57,609 nt of DNA, taken from contig CAJTZM010000008.1 of the NCBI GenBank assembly GCA_910583935.1, positions 40,087 to 97,695 of the forward strand. The letters are read 5' to 3'. This document shows, one piece after another, positions 49,338-57,609 of the stretch; the stretch's first letter is position 1; every line of letters starts with the position of its first letter. Source of the DNA: an uncultured Oscillospiraceae bacterium. Lineage in GTDB: Bacteria > Bacillota > Clostridia > Oscillospirales > Ruminococcaceae. A program made the translations under genes and the position numbers. The notes beneath the pieces were generated by a model that did no database searches, had not been told where the DNA came from, and worked only from the letters and a program-made list of their open reading frames with translations.

Positions 49338-49518
49338 GTAATCCCCTCCTTCTCTCTCTATTTTATGTTTCTCGCTTTACGGCGTTATCAAGGGGCGGAA
49401 AGCCGCAAAGCGCGGCATCCGCAAGACAGCCATTCTTTATTGTATGAAAAAGAGGGGAAAGAAATTCCGGAAAAGCCCGGCTATTGGCAAAAAAATTTCA
49501 GAAGGACGAGGTCCTGTT

Positions 49519-50844
49519 TTAGTAATGATATTTTTTACGTTTGCCAAAAAGAAGCAGAGCAGCAACCATCACCGACAGAGCTTCCGCCGCAACGGTGGAC
49601 AGCCAAATTCCATCTAAATCCAGAAGCAGGGGGAACAGCAGGATTGCTGCGCATTGAAATACCAGCGTACGTAAAAAGGAAATCAGTGCGGAGGTGCCTC
49701 CATCATTCAGCGCGGTAAAAAAGGCGGAACCAAAAATAGCAAAACCGGAAAGCAGAAAGGAAAAGGAAAAAATCTGGAACGCATGAACCGTCATTTCCAA
49801 AAGAACCGCATCGTAGCTAGCGAATAAAAGGGCAAGGGGCTTTGCGAGGATTTCGCCGGCGACAAACATCAGAATAGAAAAAACACTGATTAAAACGAAA
49901 CTTTTCCGGCACAGACTTCTGAGCTCGGCATGATTCTTTGCTCCGTAGTGATAGCCGATTACAGGGGATCCGCCTACAGAATAACCGATGAAGATCGCTT
50001 GGAAGATAAAGCTGACATACATCAGTACGCCATATGCTGCAATGCCGTTTTCACCTGCGTACTTTATCAGCTGGATATTATAAAGCATTCCGATGATAGA
50101 AGCGGAGATGTTGCTCATCAATTCAGAAGATCCGTTCACGCAAACCTTTACCAGCGCCTGCCAGTCAAAGCGGCATTTGCCCAAACGCAGAGGACTGTTG
50201 TTTTGACGAGAAAAATACAAAAGGGGAACCACACCGCCAAGCAGCTGGCTGCATGCGGTGGCTGCCGCCGCGCCGGCCAATCCCCATTGGAACACGGCGA
50301 CAAATACGCCGTCTAAAAGGATATTGGCTACGCCGGCCAGGACGGTTACAAACAGGCCAAGCTTGGGCATTCCTGCAGCAGCGAACAGGCATTGAAATTC
50401 ATATTGCAGAATAAAAAACGGCAGCGCGGCCAAAATGATCTGGCCGTATAGGATACAGTTTTCCAAAAGAGGACCGCTGGCTCCCATGGCCTGGGCGGCC
50501 GGACGCAAGAGGACAAAGCCTAAAACGGCAAGCACCACTCCGCAGGCCGCTGCGATATAGACGATCAAAGAGAAAATCTGGTTGGCTTTTTCCGAGTCTC
50601 CTTCGCCCATGGTTTTTGCAATGAGCGCGCTGCCGCCTGTGCCGAACATAAAGCCTACACATCCTAAGATCATCAGCAAAGGCATGATAAAGTTTACAGC
50701 GGCGAACGGGGTTTTTCCCGCGAAATTCGATACGAAAAAACCATCGACCACGCCGTAAATCGAGGTGAAGACCATCATAATAATAGAAGGAAAGGTGAAG
50801 CGCAGCAAGTGTTTATAGGTAAAATGATCCGACAAGCGTATCAT
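49519..50844 (-). CDS. MATE family efflux transporter
   Basis: A 441-residue 12-helix transporter of the MATE group (MepA/NorM-like). The start SDHFTYKHLLRFTFPSIIMM and the first-repeat segment GVVDGFFVSNFAGKTPFAAVN are typical. SALIAKTMGEGD and the matching second-repeat QAIFIGYSVGGSPVIGYHYGAKN confirm it. It should export cationic drugs using an ion gradient. The ATG overlaps the MarR gene stop (ATGA) and AAAGGAGAAACTAT precedes it. Pairing with a MarR repressor suggests drug-induced expression. Confidence 0.95.
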   Translation of the reverse strand: MIRLSDHFTYKHLLRFTFPSIIMMVFTSIYGVVDGFFVSNFAGKTPFAAVNFIMPLLMILGCVGFMFGTGGSALIAKTMGEGDSEKANQIFSLIVYIAAACGVVLAVLGFVLLRPAAQAMGASGPLLENCILYGQIILAALPFFILQYEFQCLFAAAGMPKLGLFVTVLAGVANILLDGVFVAVFQWGLAGAAAATACSQLLGGVVPLLYFSRQNNSPLRLGKCRFDWQALVKVCVNGSSELMSNISASIIGMLYNIQLIKYAGENGIAAYGVLMYVSFIFQAIFIGYSVGGSPVIGYHYGAKNHAELRSLCRKSFVLISVFSILMFVAGEILAKPLALLFASYDAVLLEMTVHAFQIFSFSFLLSGFAIFGSAFFTALNDGGTSALISFLRTLVFQCAAILLFPLLLDLDGIWLSTVAAEALSVMVAALLLFGKRKKYHY

Positions 50845-51296
50845 ATAGTTTCTCCTTTCTGGATGCTTTCCGCCTTTTCGTTTAACGCCAACAAAAATCT
50901 CTCCGCCAATTCCAGGTATTTTTCCACATCCTCACGCGGCCATGAGGCGAAGATGCTGTTTTCTATTTCCATCACCTGTCCGGCTGTTCTCCTTGCCAAA
51001 TCTGCGCCCGCCTTGGTTAAACAGACCATCTTGCTTTTCGCGTTTACCATTTCCAGATCAATAAGACCCAATGTCTCCATCTTTTGGATTGCGGAATGAA
51101 CGGTCTGCTTGCTCAGCCCGGCGTAGCGGCAAATTTCCTGCAGCGAACGGCGGTCACCATTATGCAGAATAACATATAAAATAGATAGTACACTATCGGA
51201 TATTCCCATTTTTACATTGATTTTATGGTAAACCGCTTCCGTTTCGAAAAACAGATAGATGAACCGCTTGAGCTCCTGAGATCTTTCAGAGATCAT
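50841..51296 (-). CDS. MarR family transcriptional regulator
   Basis: A 151-residue winged-helix protein. N-terminal dimerisation helix (SQELKRFIYLFFETEAVYHK), DNA-binding part with SLQEICRYAGLSKQTVHSAIQKMETLGLI (helix-turn-helix at about 57-80), wing LEMVNAKSKMVCLT, and C-terminal helices. It precedes the MATE gene, overlapping by 4 bases. A perfect 45-bp palindrome covers its own core promoter, so it should repress the two-gene operon. AAGGAGGCTGTATCCC precedes the ATG. Confidence 0.92.
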   Translation of the reverse strand: MISERSQELKRFIYLFFETEAVYHKINVKMGISDSVLSILYVILHNGDRRSLQEICRYAGLSKQTVHSAIQKMETLGLIDLEMVNAKSKMVCLTKAGADLARRTAGQVMEIENSIFASWPREDVEKYLELAERFLLALNEKAESIQKGETI

Positions 51297-51310
51297 GGGA
51301 TACAGCCTCC

Positions 51311-51360
51311 TTTTGTCCGATTTCGTACTATATTATAGTACGAAATCGGACAAAAGTCAA
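51311..51360 (-). promoter_or_regulatory. MarR-MATE promoter within a perfect 45-bp palindrome
   Basis: The palindrome runs 51311-51355: 22-base arms, exact complements, and a single central base at 51333. Minus-strand -35 TTGACT (51360-51355), 17-base spacer and -10 TATAAT (51337-51332) place the -10 at its centre. It abuts AAGGAGG on its left. This is the expected operator for the MarR dimer or for two dimers. Confidence 0.85.
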
Positions 51361-51365
51361 ATAAA

Positions 51366-51400
51366 ATAAAAGCCGGTTAAAATACCGGCTTTTATTTTAG
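51366..51400 (-). terminator. Terminator after the Gld-like operon
   Basis: AAAAGCCGGT with ACCGGCTTTT (51368-51377 with 51384-51393), T-run on exit, just before the MarR promoter. Confidence 0.88.
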
Positions 51401-51412
51401 CTTTTCGGCGAA

Positions 51413-52828
51413 TTAAACCTTCCAGTCCGGGTTGGGCGTTTCGCCATTGATGATCTGTTCGCAGGCCTTCTGGACCTTTTCCAGATAGGAGGACATCATG
51501 GTAAACTCGATTTTTCCGTTTACCGCCACATACAGCTTGCGGACTCCGGCGTCGTAAAACTGCAGAGTATCCGATTCGCTGTCGTTGCGATAGTCAAAGG
51601 TAATGGTCAACAGCGGCTCTCCCGCAGGCTGGGCGTCGGGAACATAGTTGCCGTCGTGAGAGGCGCCGATCAAAAGCTGATAGAATTTGGAAAAAGCGGT
51701 TTTGTCAATCAGTCTGCCTTCGTAAGAGACGTTTTCGCTCTTTTCGCCGGAAACATCGAACCGATAGCTTTTCCCGTCGGTCTGCACGGTCGCCCGGGAG
51801 ATATCGTAAATGCTGGGCAGCAGAAAAAGTCTGTGAACGGCGTTCTGATATTGCAGACTCATCCAATCCGCCTTAGACAGCGTATAGATGATCGGCACAT
51901 CGTTGCAGACAGCGTAAACCGTATTGTCCTGGAAGGAGAGAAGGAAGGAGAAGATCGTATCCTCTTCAAACTCCTCTGAGAAGGTCACCTCAATTCGAGC
52001 ATCCGGCTGGTCCAAACCATATTGAGCCAGCTCGGCGTCGGTGTAATTGCCAGTCAGGACCGTTTGGGCGGTGGTTTCGAGGATCTCATCGATCTGGGTA
52101 AAAATGGATTCAGCGTCCACCGGCTTTAAGGAAGGCGATGTGACGGCATAGGTAAAGTAGGAGTAGGTAGAATCGTTATCCTCATCGAAATTATGCTTTT
52201 CGATTACCAAAGGCTGCGGATAATTTGTGCCGCTGTAAGAAATCCGTTTAAAATCGGCGTTTGCTGAAAGCTCCGGGATGATTTTTTTAGAGACGAAGTC
52301 CTCTGTGCGGTAGGCAAAGCTGGTCAGGTCGCTAGTGTAGACAACATAGACCTCGTTGGAGCCGGACAGCTTCACGTAGGTGCCATAGGAGGCGGAGGAT
52401 TCCAGTCCGAATTCGAGGGTAAAGGCGCTGCCATCGGTTTTGGTGACAGTCAGGGAATAGCTGGGCCGATCCAGACCGTATAGCCCAAGACTGGAGGGAT
52501 TTTCGTCAACCATTTCCTTTGCGGTCATAGAGGTTGCCTGAGAAATCACCGATTTGGTCCGATCCGAATCCAGCGGCAGGCCCTCAAGCCCATCGATAGA
52601 GGCTTCGCCGTTTTTCTGCCGCAGAGTATAGCCGCCCTCGGAACGGTTTACCTGCACCGAGGCCAGCTCCTCAGAGGATAGGGAGACAAGCTTGACGGAT
52701 GTGCTGCTCGTTTGAGAAGAGGAGGAGTCCGACTCCTTCGGCATGAAAAGCTTCACGGCAAAAAACAGGCCGACCAGCAGTGCCAGTATAAGCAAGGCGG
52801 CCAATAAGGTTTTGGTACGTTTGGACAT
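51413..52828 (-). CDS. DUF4340 domain protein of ABC operon
   Basis: A 471-residue protein with one membrane segment (about 7-27) and a large exported region made of DUF4340 repeats, shown by SIDGLEGLPLDSDRTKSVIS, SLGLYGLDRPSYSLTVTKTD and AQYGLDQPDARIEVTF. This -LGLYGLD- wording repeats in each DUF4340 unit. A Ser-rich stretch lies directly after the membrane segment. It is the last gene of a four-gene unit with Gld-type ABC genes. Function unknown; it probably works outside the cell with the exporter. Confidence 0.86.
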   Translation of the reverse strand: MSKRTKTLLAALLILALLVGLFFAVKLFMPKESDSSSSQTSSTSVKLVSLSSEELASVQVNRSEGGYTLRQKNGEASIDGLEGLPLDSDRTKSVISQATSMTAKEMVDENPSSLGLYGLDRPSYSLTVTKTDGSAFTLEFGLESSASYGTYVKLSGSNEVYVVYTSDLTSFAYRTEDFVSKKIIPELSANADFKRISYSGTNYPQPLVIEKHNFDEDNDSTYSYFTYAVTSPSLKPVDAESIFTQIDEILETTAQTVLTGNYTDAELAQYGLDQPDARIEVTFSEEFEEDTIFSFLLSFQDNTVYAVCNDVPIIYTLSKADWMSLQYQNAVHRLFLLPSIYDISRATVQTDGKSYRFDVSGEKSENVSYEGRLIDKTAFSKFYQLLIGASHDGNYVPDAQPAGEPLLTITFDYRNDSESDTLQFYDAGVRKLYVAVNGKIEFTMMSSYLEKVQKACEQIINGETPNPDWKV

Positions 52829-52941
52829 AGCAGACTCTCCATTTCTAATTTTCGATTACTGGGTGAGCGGCGGCAAAAGACAGATCCGGCTCTTGAAATC
52901 CTTTGCGCTTTTGCAGCCGCCGAGAATTGCCGGCAAATAAA

Positions 52942-54408
52942 TTACTTATGCCGCCGGCGCAGCCACACGACAATACCGATGGCCAGCAGCGCCACAGGGA
53001 GGATGATGGCAAAGGTGGCGCCAATGGAGAGAATCTGGAAATTCGTCATGGTCAGGGTAGTGGTGTCCAGCGTTTTGGCGGTGACGGAGAAATTGGATTC
53101 GCGGCCCAAAAGGCTGTTGAGCAGCGCAAGATAATATTTGCCGTTGACAAAGGTGTTGCCGGAAAGCAGACTGGCCTCGCAGCTCATCGCGGAGGAGGCC
53201 ACCACCACATGGGACTCCAGCAGCGCGTTTCCGGTGTCGTTGACGTTGCCCGCCGATTTTTGCAGGGTGGATTTGATGAGGGCGGGGAAGGCGTAGGTCT
53301 CCGCGCTGTTCAGGTCAAAATCCTCTCCCGCGTCGTTGGGAATAGCCTTAGCGGTGGAGCCAAATTTTAACAGTACCTCTACGACACGACTGTCCCGTTC
53401 GGTAAAAGCGGCGTCCATCACACGGGCGTTAGGCATCAGCAGGTAGGCGGAGGTATCCGGATAAATTTCCTTATTCACAAAGTCCACAATGCTGTAATAA
53501 GGGCTGTAATTGTAAATCCGGTTATAATTGGTCTCGCAAATGGTCGCATCCTCCATAGCAATGCCCCACTCGCCTAAAAAGGCCTCCAGGTTCGGCAGCT
53601 GCGGCTGATTGGCGGCGGCGAAATACAAAAGGGTTTTGCCTTTTTGGCCGTCGTTATCCAAAAACTGATCCAGCTTTTTTAACTGCTCCCCGTCCAAGTC
53701 CTCGCTGGGAGCAAACAGGACGGCGGCCACTGCCTCTTGGTCAATTTCATCCAGCAGCAAATCCTGGGTGATTGTCTCGAAGTTGTTTTGATTGAGCAAG
53801 GAGGCAAACGCGCTGGCGTCGAAGGAGGAATGGGCGCTTAAAATCGTGACCTTGGGCGTGTAGTCGGAGGTTACGTTCATAATCGCCGAGGTGATGGCCT
53901 CGTCGGTCCGGGAGGATTTAATATAGGTCCGCCCGGTGCTGGAATCATTCTCCAGATTAAACAGGTCACTGGTTTTGACCACCTGCACCTTATCGCCGCA
54001 TTCCAGCAGAATATCCCGAGTGCCCATGGAATAGGAGGAATATTTTGATTCGAAAGCAGGGTCCTTGGCCAGATCAATGAATTGCAGCTTGATTTTCCCA
54101 TTGTACTGAGGGAATTTTTTCATAATTTCGCAGGCCTGAAGATAATACTCATTTGGGCTGCCAAAGGAGTCCTCGGTAGAAAGAACGTAGATGTTCACGT
54201 CCTTTTCCACCGTTTTTAAATATTCGATGGTCTCGTCGCTCAGCCCATAAATCTTGCCTGTGGTCAGGTCCAGCTGGATGGGATAGCGCTCGGAAACAGC
54301 GGAGACGATCATATTTAAAATGATCAAAACGGCGATGAAGATGACCGTCAGCGCAGTGGCGAAGCTGCCCATACGGAACCGGCGGTTTTTAAAAATATTC
54401 GATAGCAT
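52942..54408 (-). CDS. GldG-like auxiliary ABC component
   Basis: A 488-residue protein with a membrane helix at each end (about 16-38 and 462-482) and an exported middle. The middle is an ABC-type uncharacterised transport domain (GldG/IFT52-like): LSDETIEYLKTVEKDVNIYVLSTEDS, VTILSAHSSFD and VAAVLFAPSEDLDGEQLKKLDQFLDNDG. In Bacteroidetes GldG and GldF form an ABC complex for gliding; here gliding is not implied, and the Firmicutes version is of unknown cargo. It is 15 bases after the permease gene, and 113 bases before DUF4340. Confidence 0.88.
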   Translation of the reverse strand: MLSNIFKNRRFRMGSFATALTVIFIAVLIILNMIVSAVSERYPIQLDLTTGKIYGLSDETIEYLKTVEKDVNIYVLSTEDSFGSPNEYYLQACEIMKKFPQYNGKIKLQFIDLAKDPAFESKYSSYSMGTRDILLECGDKVQVVKTSDLFNLENDSSTGRTYIKSSRTDEAITSAIMNVTSDYTPKVTILSAHSSFDASAFASLLNQNNFETITQDLLLDEIDQEAVAAVLFAPSEDLDGEQLKKLDQFLDNDGQKGKTLLYFAAANQPQLPNLEAFLGEWGIAMEDATICETNYNRIYNYSPYYSIVDFVNKEIYPDTSAYLLMPNARVMDAAFTERDSRVVEVLLKFGSTAKAIPNDAGEDFDLNSAETYAFPALIKSTLQKSAGNVNDTGNALLESHVVVASSAMSCEASLLSGNTFVNGKYYLALLNSLLGRESNFSVTAKTLDTTTLTMTNFQILSIGATFAIILPVALLAIGIVVWLRRRHK

Positions 54409-54423
54409 GGTCTTTTCCTCCTA

Positions 54424-55128
54424 TTAACCCCATCTTCTTTTTTCCAGCACCCGACTGGTCAAAAAGATAAACAGCGCGATAATGCTCAAAAAGAAGAAGG
54501 CGTCGGCAAAATCAAGTATGCCCATAGTAAAATTGCCGTAATGATCCGACATGGAAAGGCTCTTGATTAGGCTTTGCAAAGATGCGGTAGGCATGAGCGT
54601 GGCCAGAGAATCCACCAAAAGCAGCGCCACGTCGATGACGATGGAGACAATGGCGGCGACCAGCTGGCTTTCGGTCAGGGAGGAGATAAACATCCCCACC
54701 GCGATCAGCGCGGCGCCCAGAAGCAGGATGCCGAAATAGCTGCTGATGACGACAGCCCAATTAAAGGAAACAAAGACGGACAGCACCAGCGCGTAAACCA
54801 GGGTAATGGAGATTGCAATAACATAGACCAAAAGCGCCGCGAAAAATTTTCCCATCAAAAGACCGAACAGGCTGATGGGCGCGGTTAAAAGGACCTGATC
54901 GGTTTTCTGCCGTTTGTCCTCGCTGAGCATGCGCATGGTCAGAATCGGCATAAGCAGGGCCGAACAGGTAAAGAGCATAGAGTAAACGTACCGCAGCTCG
55001 GCGGAGCCTACCGCCAGGTTGTCTAAAAAGAAGAAAAAGCCGGACAGACAATAAAACATGGCGATAAATACATAACCGATTGGGGAAGAAAAATAGGCGT
55101 TAAATTCCCGTTTAAAAATAGCCGACAT
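54424..55128 (-). CDS. ABC-2 type permease, GldF-like
   Basis: A 234-residue membrane protein with six hydrophobic segments and no large exported loop. It starts SAIFKREFNAYFSSPIGYVFIAMF, a GldF/YhaP-type wording, and has LTMRMLSEDKRQKTDQVLLTAPIS. It would form the membrane pore with the ATPase encoded upstream, whose stop overlaps its ATG by one base (TAATG). GAAGGGAGGGAAGAATA precedes the ATG. Confidence 0.9.
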   Translation of the reverse strand: MSAIFKREFNAYFSSPIGYVFIAMFYCLSGFFFFLDNLAVGSAELRYVYSMLFTCSALLMPILTMRMLSEDKRQKTDQVLLTAPISLFGLLMGKFFAALLVYVIAISITLVYALVLSVFVSFNWAVVISSYFGILLLGAALIAVGMFISSLTESQLVAAIVSIVIDVALLLVDSLATLMPTASLQSLIKSLSMSDHYGNFTMGILDFADAFFFLSIIALFIFLTSRVLEKRRWG

Positions 55129-56180
55129 TATTCTTCCCTCCCTTCCTGATTATTTTGGGCGGAATGAGCGGCTGGCTCCGGAGCGGATTCCGCTTTCTTT
55201 TTCTTTTTTTGTTTATTCTGCGGGACCGGCTCCTTCGCTGGCGCGGTATATTCGCCGGAGGTCAGCTTCAAGAAGATTTCCTCCAGTGTCATCTCGGTGG
55301 ATTTCATCGAGAGAATCGGCCAGTTCTTGTCCGAGGCCAGGCGGAAAATGTCCCGGCGGATATCGGCGGCGCCCTCGGGCTCTACCAGATATTCGAAAAC
55401 GCCCTTTTCCCGTTCGCTCAGCGGGTTGCAGGAGTGAACGCCCGGCAGCGCGCGCAGCGCGTTGTTCACATCGGTGACAGGCCCCTCCAGGCGGACAGCC
55501 AAACCGGTTTCGCTGCTCATGGAGCGGGCCAGATGGTCCGGCGTGTCGTCGGCGATGATTTTGCCGTCGTTAATCACGATGACCCGTTCACAGATGGCCT
55601 GTACCTCCGGCAGGATATGGGAGGACAGAATGACTGTATGGTTTTTGCCCAGCTCTTTAATCAGGTTGCGGATCTCAATAATCTGCTTGGGGTCAAGGCC
55701 CACGGTAGGCTCGTCCAGGATTAAAAGCTCCGGGCTGCCCAGCAGGGCCTGTGCCACGCCGACGCGCTGCTTATAGCCTTTGGAGAGATTGCGGATCAAG
55801 CGGGTATAAACATGGTCGATTTTCACCGTTTTACAGATTTCCTCAATATGCTTTTGGCGGGGAAGCTTGACCTTTTTTAACTCATACATGAAGTTCAAAT
55901 ACTCTTTTACGGTCATATCCATGTACAAAGGGGGCTGCTCCGGCAGATAGCCGATGTGGGATTTGGCGGCAATGGGATCCTCTAAAATTTCATGTCCATC
56001 AATCGTAACGGTCCCCTCCGTGCTGGAGAGATACCCGGTGATGATGTTCATGGTCGTGGATTTCCCTGCGCCGTTGGGCCCTAGGAAACCAAGGATTTCT
56101 CCTCGCTCGACAGTAAAGCTGATGTCGTTGACGGCATACTTGTTGCCATACCGCTTGACGAGGTTTTTGACCTCTAGCAT
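55128..56180 (-). CDS. ABC transporter ATP-binding protein, GldA-like
   Basis: A 350-residue ATPase. Walker A GPNGAGKST (about 36-44), Q-loop YLPEQPPLYMDMTV, signature LSKGYKQR (about 134), Walker B LLILDEPTVGLDP and switch SSHIL. After the ATPase domain come a DUF4162-like C-terminal region and a Lys-rich, then Ala/Glu/Gln-rich tail (about 315-350), which is unusual and perhaps disordered. It is the first gene of the four-gene operon. ATG 56180 has AGGAGGTATTGCAC upstream; TTG 56186 is not needed. A weak promoter may lie near 56230-56270. Confidence 0.93.
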   Translation of the reverse strand: MLEVKNLVKRYGNKYAVNDISFTVERGEILGFLGPNGAGKSTTMNIITGYLSSTEGTVTIDGHEILEDPIAAKSHIGYLPEQPPLYMDMTVKEYLNFMYELKKVKLPRQKHIEEICKTVKIDHVYTRLIRNLSKGYKQRVGVAQALLGSPELLILDEPTVGLDPKQIIEIRNLIKELGKNHTVILSSHILPEVQAICERVIVINDGKIIADDTPDHLARSMSSETGLAVRLEGPVTDVNNALRALPGVHSCNPLSEREKGVFEYLVEPEGAADIRRDIFRLASDKNWPILSMKSTEMTLEEIFLKLTSGEYTAPAKEPVPQNKQKKKKKAESAPEPAAHSAQNNQEGREE

Positions 56181-56324
56181 GTGCAATACCTCCTAAATTC
56201 GAACCCGCGCACGGGCGGCGCTTTAAAAAAGCGCACTGACATAAATGATAATAAAAGAAAAATATGTCCAAATCATCAATAGAAAAAAAATATGGCCTGT
56301 CCGGCAGATTTTTTTCCATTTTTC

Positions 56325-57173
56325 CTACTTTTTTGCCTGAAAACAGCGCTTTTCGCGGCTGGCAACGCCAAACAGGGCGGAAAAGGTTCCAAAGAGAATC
56401 TGACGGCGCTGCGCCTCGCGCAAAGGCAGGGAGAAGAAACGATCCAGCTCCTTTTCCATTACCCAAAGAGGATAATCGGTACCGAACATCAGCCGGCTGG
56501 GCCCATATCCTTCAATCAGACGCATGGCGGCCTCGTCGGAGAGAAAACAAAGAGAACTGCTGGTGTCAAAATACAGCTGGTCGTAGTCCTTTAAAGCTGC
56601 GTAAGCCTCTTCCCACTGGCTGTAGCCGCCAAGGTGGGAGGCGATAACCGGCAGATTGGGAAAACGGTCCAGCACATGCGCAAGGCGCCCAGGGGAGGAA
56701 CGGTCATAACGGGCGTCGCCGCAATGGAAGAGAATCGGAAGACGCAGGTCCTTTTCACATATATGGTAGAGCGAGAACATGTGTGGGTCGTCCAGCAAAA
56801 AGTCCTGAATATCCGGATGCAGCTTTATGCCCCGAAGGCCACTCTCTTTGATCCGGACAGCCTCTGTGATCATCTGCGTTTCACTCATGCGAGGGTGAAT
56901 CGCGCCAAATCCGATGAATTCCGGGTGAGCGGCGCAATTTTCCCAAATAAAGCGATTGATACTGACGACCTGCAAAGGAGTGGTGGCCACCGAACAGACC
57001 AGATAATGGCTGACGCCCAGCCTTTTGCCGTTTTTTAGAAGGACCTCTGCCGTACCCACATCACCGGCCTTTACTTTATAAAAGTCCGCAATGGAATGGG
57101 CAGCCTTCTCTGCGATTTTTTCCGGAAAGATGTGCGTATGCGCATCCGCAATTTCATATGGCCGGTCAATCAT
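56325..57173 (-). CDS. Amidohydrolase family protein (second in the window)
   Basis: A 282-residue TIM-barrel metal hydrolase of the amidohydrolase-2 family. Motifs are ADAHTHIFP (H12, H14), RGIKLHPD (Lys), ILFHCGD (His), VIASHLGG (His) and the final MFGTDYPLW with its catalytic Asp. In this respect it is more complete than the one at 74-970. It reads as a separate single gene with promoter TTGACA-17-TACAAT and ATGGAGGCTTTTCC before the ATG. Substrate unknown. Confidence 0.9.
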   Translation of the reverse strand: MIDRPYEIADAHTHIFPEKIAEKAAHSIADFYKVKAGDVGTAEVLLKNGKRLGVSHYLVCSVATTPLQVVSINRFIWENCAAHPEFIGFGAIHPRMSETQMITEAVRIKESGLRGIKLHPDIQDFLLDDPHMFSLYHICEKDLRLPILFHCGDARYDRSSPGRLAHVLDRFPNLPVIASHLGGYSQWEEAYAALKDYDQLYFDTSSSLCFLSDEAAMRLIEGYGPSRLMFGTDYPLWVMEKELDRFFSLPLREAQRRQILFGTFSALFGVASREKRCFQAKK

Positions 57174-57208
57174 GGAAAAGCCTCCATTACTAGAAAATGA
57201 CTATGACC

Positions 57209-57237
57209 ATTGTAGCGATTGAAAAGGGTTTTGTCAA
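57209..57237 (-). promoter_or_regulatory. Promoter for second amidohydrolase gene
   Basis: Minus strand -35 TTGACA (57237-57232), 17-base spacer, -10 TACAAT (57214-57209). Confidence 0.85.
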
Positions 57238-57366
57238 AAAAAATTGCAAAAACGGCTGAAATGGGATAAAATATTTCATAATAAAGGATAAGTTTAAAGG
57301 AAAAAGGGAAATATATAATAAGGTATAAAAAGGCAGAAAAAAATTAAAAAAATGTGAAAAAAGGTA

Positions 57367-57577
57367 TTGACATAGGCAGTAGGGATGTGATATAGTAATG
57401 AAGCTGTCCCGAGAGGGCGGCGGAACCTTGAAAATTGAACAACATCTGAAAAGGAAAAGAAGAAACCCTAAAATTCTTTTGAAGAAGGAACAGGAAAATC
57501 CAGGATAAAAGCGAAAGCTAGAGTTCGGGAAAAGCCTGGACAAACTTGGTTAAGAGCCGAAAGGCTTTTGATAGGAA
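57367..57577 (+). promoter_or_regulatory. rRNA operon promoter and leader
   Basis: -35 TTGACA (57367-57372), 18-base spacer, -10 TATAGT (57391-57396), then a leader of about 170 bases. It contains CCTTGAAAATTGAACAAC, common in Firmicutes rRNA leaders, and a hairpin AGCC-GAAA-GGCT (57556-57567) before the 16S start. The preceding region 57238-57366 is A-rich and shows no gene. Confidence 0.85.
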
Positions 57578-57609
57578 TTAATGAAGAGTTTGATCCTGGC
57601 TCAGGACGA
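57578..57609 (+). rRNA. rrs: 16S rRNA gene, first 32 bases only
   Basis: The conserved 5-prime end TGAAGAGTTTGATCCTGGCTCAG begins at 57582; matching it to E. coli numbering puts position 1 near 57578. The gene runs out of the window. Confidence 0.95.

Noticed and set aside
49209..49718. Plus-strand open frame between the TtcA-like and MATE genes
   Set aside because: It runs against the MATE gene and the 44-residue gene, which both have strong ribosome sites; no family pattern.
57190..57543. Minus-strand open frame over the rRNA promoter and leader
   Set aside because: Phe/Leu/Ser-rich translation of A-rich leader DNA; the rRNA promoter explains the region.
1..57609. CRISPR arrays, tRNAs, insertion sequences, prophage genes
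   Set aside because: No regularly spaced repeats, cloverleaf-like sequences, transposases or phage proteins were recognised.

Overview
The window looks like chromosome of a low-oxygen, spore-forming Clostridia bacterium, most like the Oscillospiraceae/Ruminococcaceae group. Pointers are a sporulation amidase of the SpoIIP type, an electron-bifurcating [FeFe]-hydrogenase operon, Gram-positive envelope genes (sortase B, an LTA-synthase-like sulfatase), Firmicutes riboswitches (preQ1-I, yjdF), strong AGGAGG ribosome sites and a fairly GC-rich coding sequence. No phage, insertion sequence, CRISPR array or tRNA was seen. Both window edges are repeats: the first 56 bases recur exactly at 1353-1408, and the last 32 bases are the start of a 16S rRNA gene. 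The window is therefore probably a whole draft contig.

Layout. 1-1400: a yjbQ-like gene end, an amidohydrolase and a second yjbQ-like gene. 1514-6127: queuosine-precursor transporter under a preQ1 riboswitch, a small monooxygenase, a threonine-aldolase-like enzyme, and a prmA-rsmE operon that ends in an unknown membrane protein. 6222-6370: a cluster of DnaA-box-like sites. 6612-14436: tadA, a CPBP protease, Nudix, KtrB/TrkH, GNAT, argG-argH and a DUF3267 membrane protein. 14716-16878: SpoIIP, a small membrane protein, and yjdF with its riboswitch. 17227-18949: GGGtGRT protein with a NifU-like partner. 19090-28092: two divergent hydrogenase-related operons. The rightward one makes NuoE-like, ATPase, ferredoxin-like, NuoF-like and HydA subunits. 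The leftward one encodes two DRTGG proteins, an RsbW-like ATPase, a hydrogenase-like iron-sulfur protein with altered active-site loops, and a PHP protein. This suggests an enzyme next to a regulatory or accessory module. A Rex-like palindrome overlaps the rightward promoter.

28175-31110: DHHW plus MBOAT pair for acylating a surface polymer. 31366-35381: M20 peptidase, a decayed FAD oxidoreductase, and an RHH-SPFH operon. 35759-38736: YabE-like protein, an unknown secreted protein, sortase B. 38888-43525: tex-PH-PH operon and a divergent glutaredoxin. 43587-49337: LTA-synthase-like sulfatase, lipoprotein phosphoesterase, rplM-rpsI, a TtcA-like ATPase and a 44-residue small protein. 49519-51360: MarR-MATE operon under a perfect 45-bp palindrome. 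51413-56180: Gld-like ABC export system with DUF4340. 56325-57173: a second amidohydrolase. 57367-57609: rRNA promoter, leader and 16S start.

The most unusual signal is a two-hairpin element present twice (8208-8267 and 22705-22767), each in a divergent intergenic region, with base changes that keep the stems paired.
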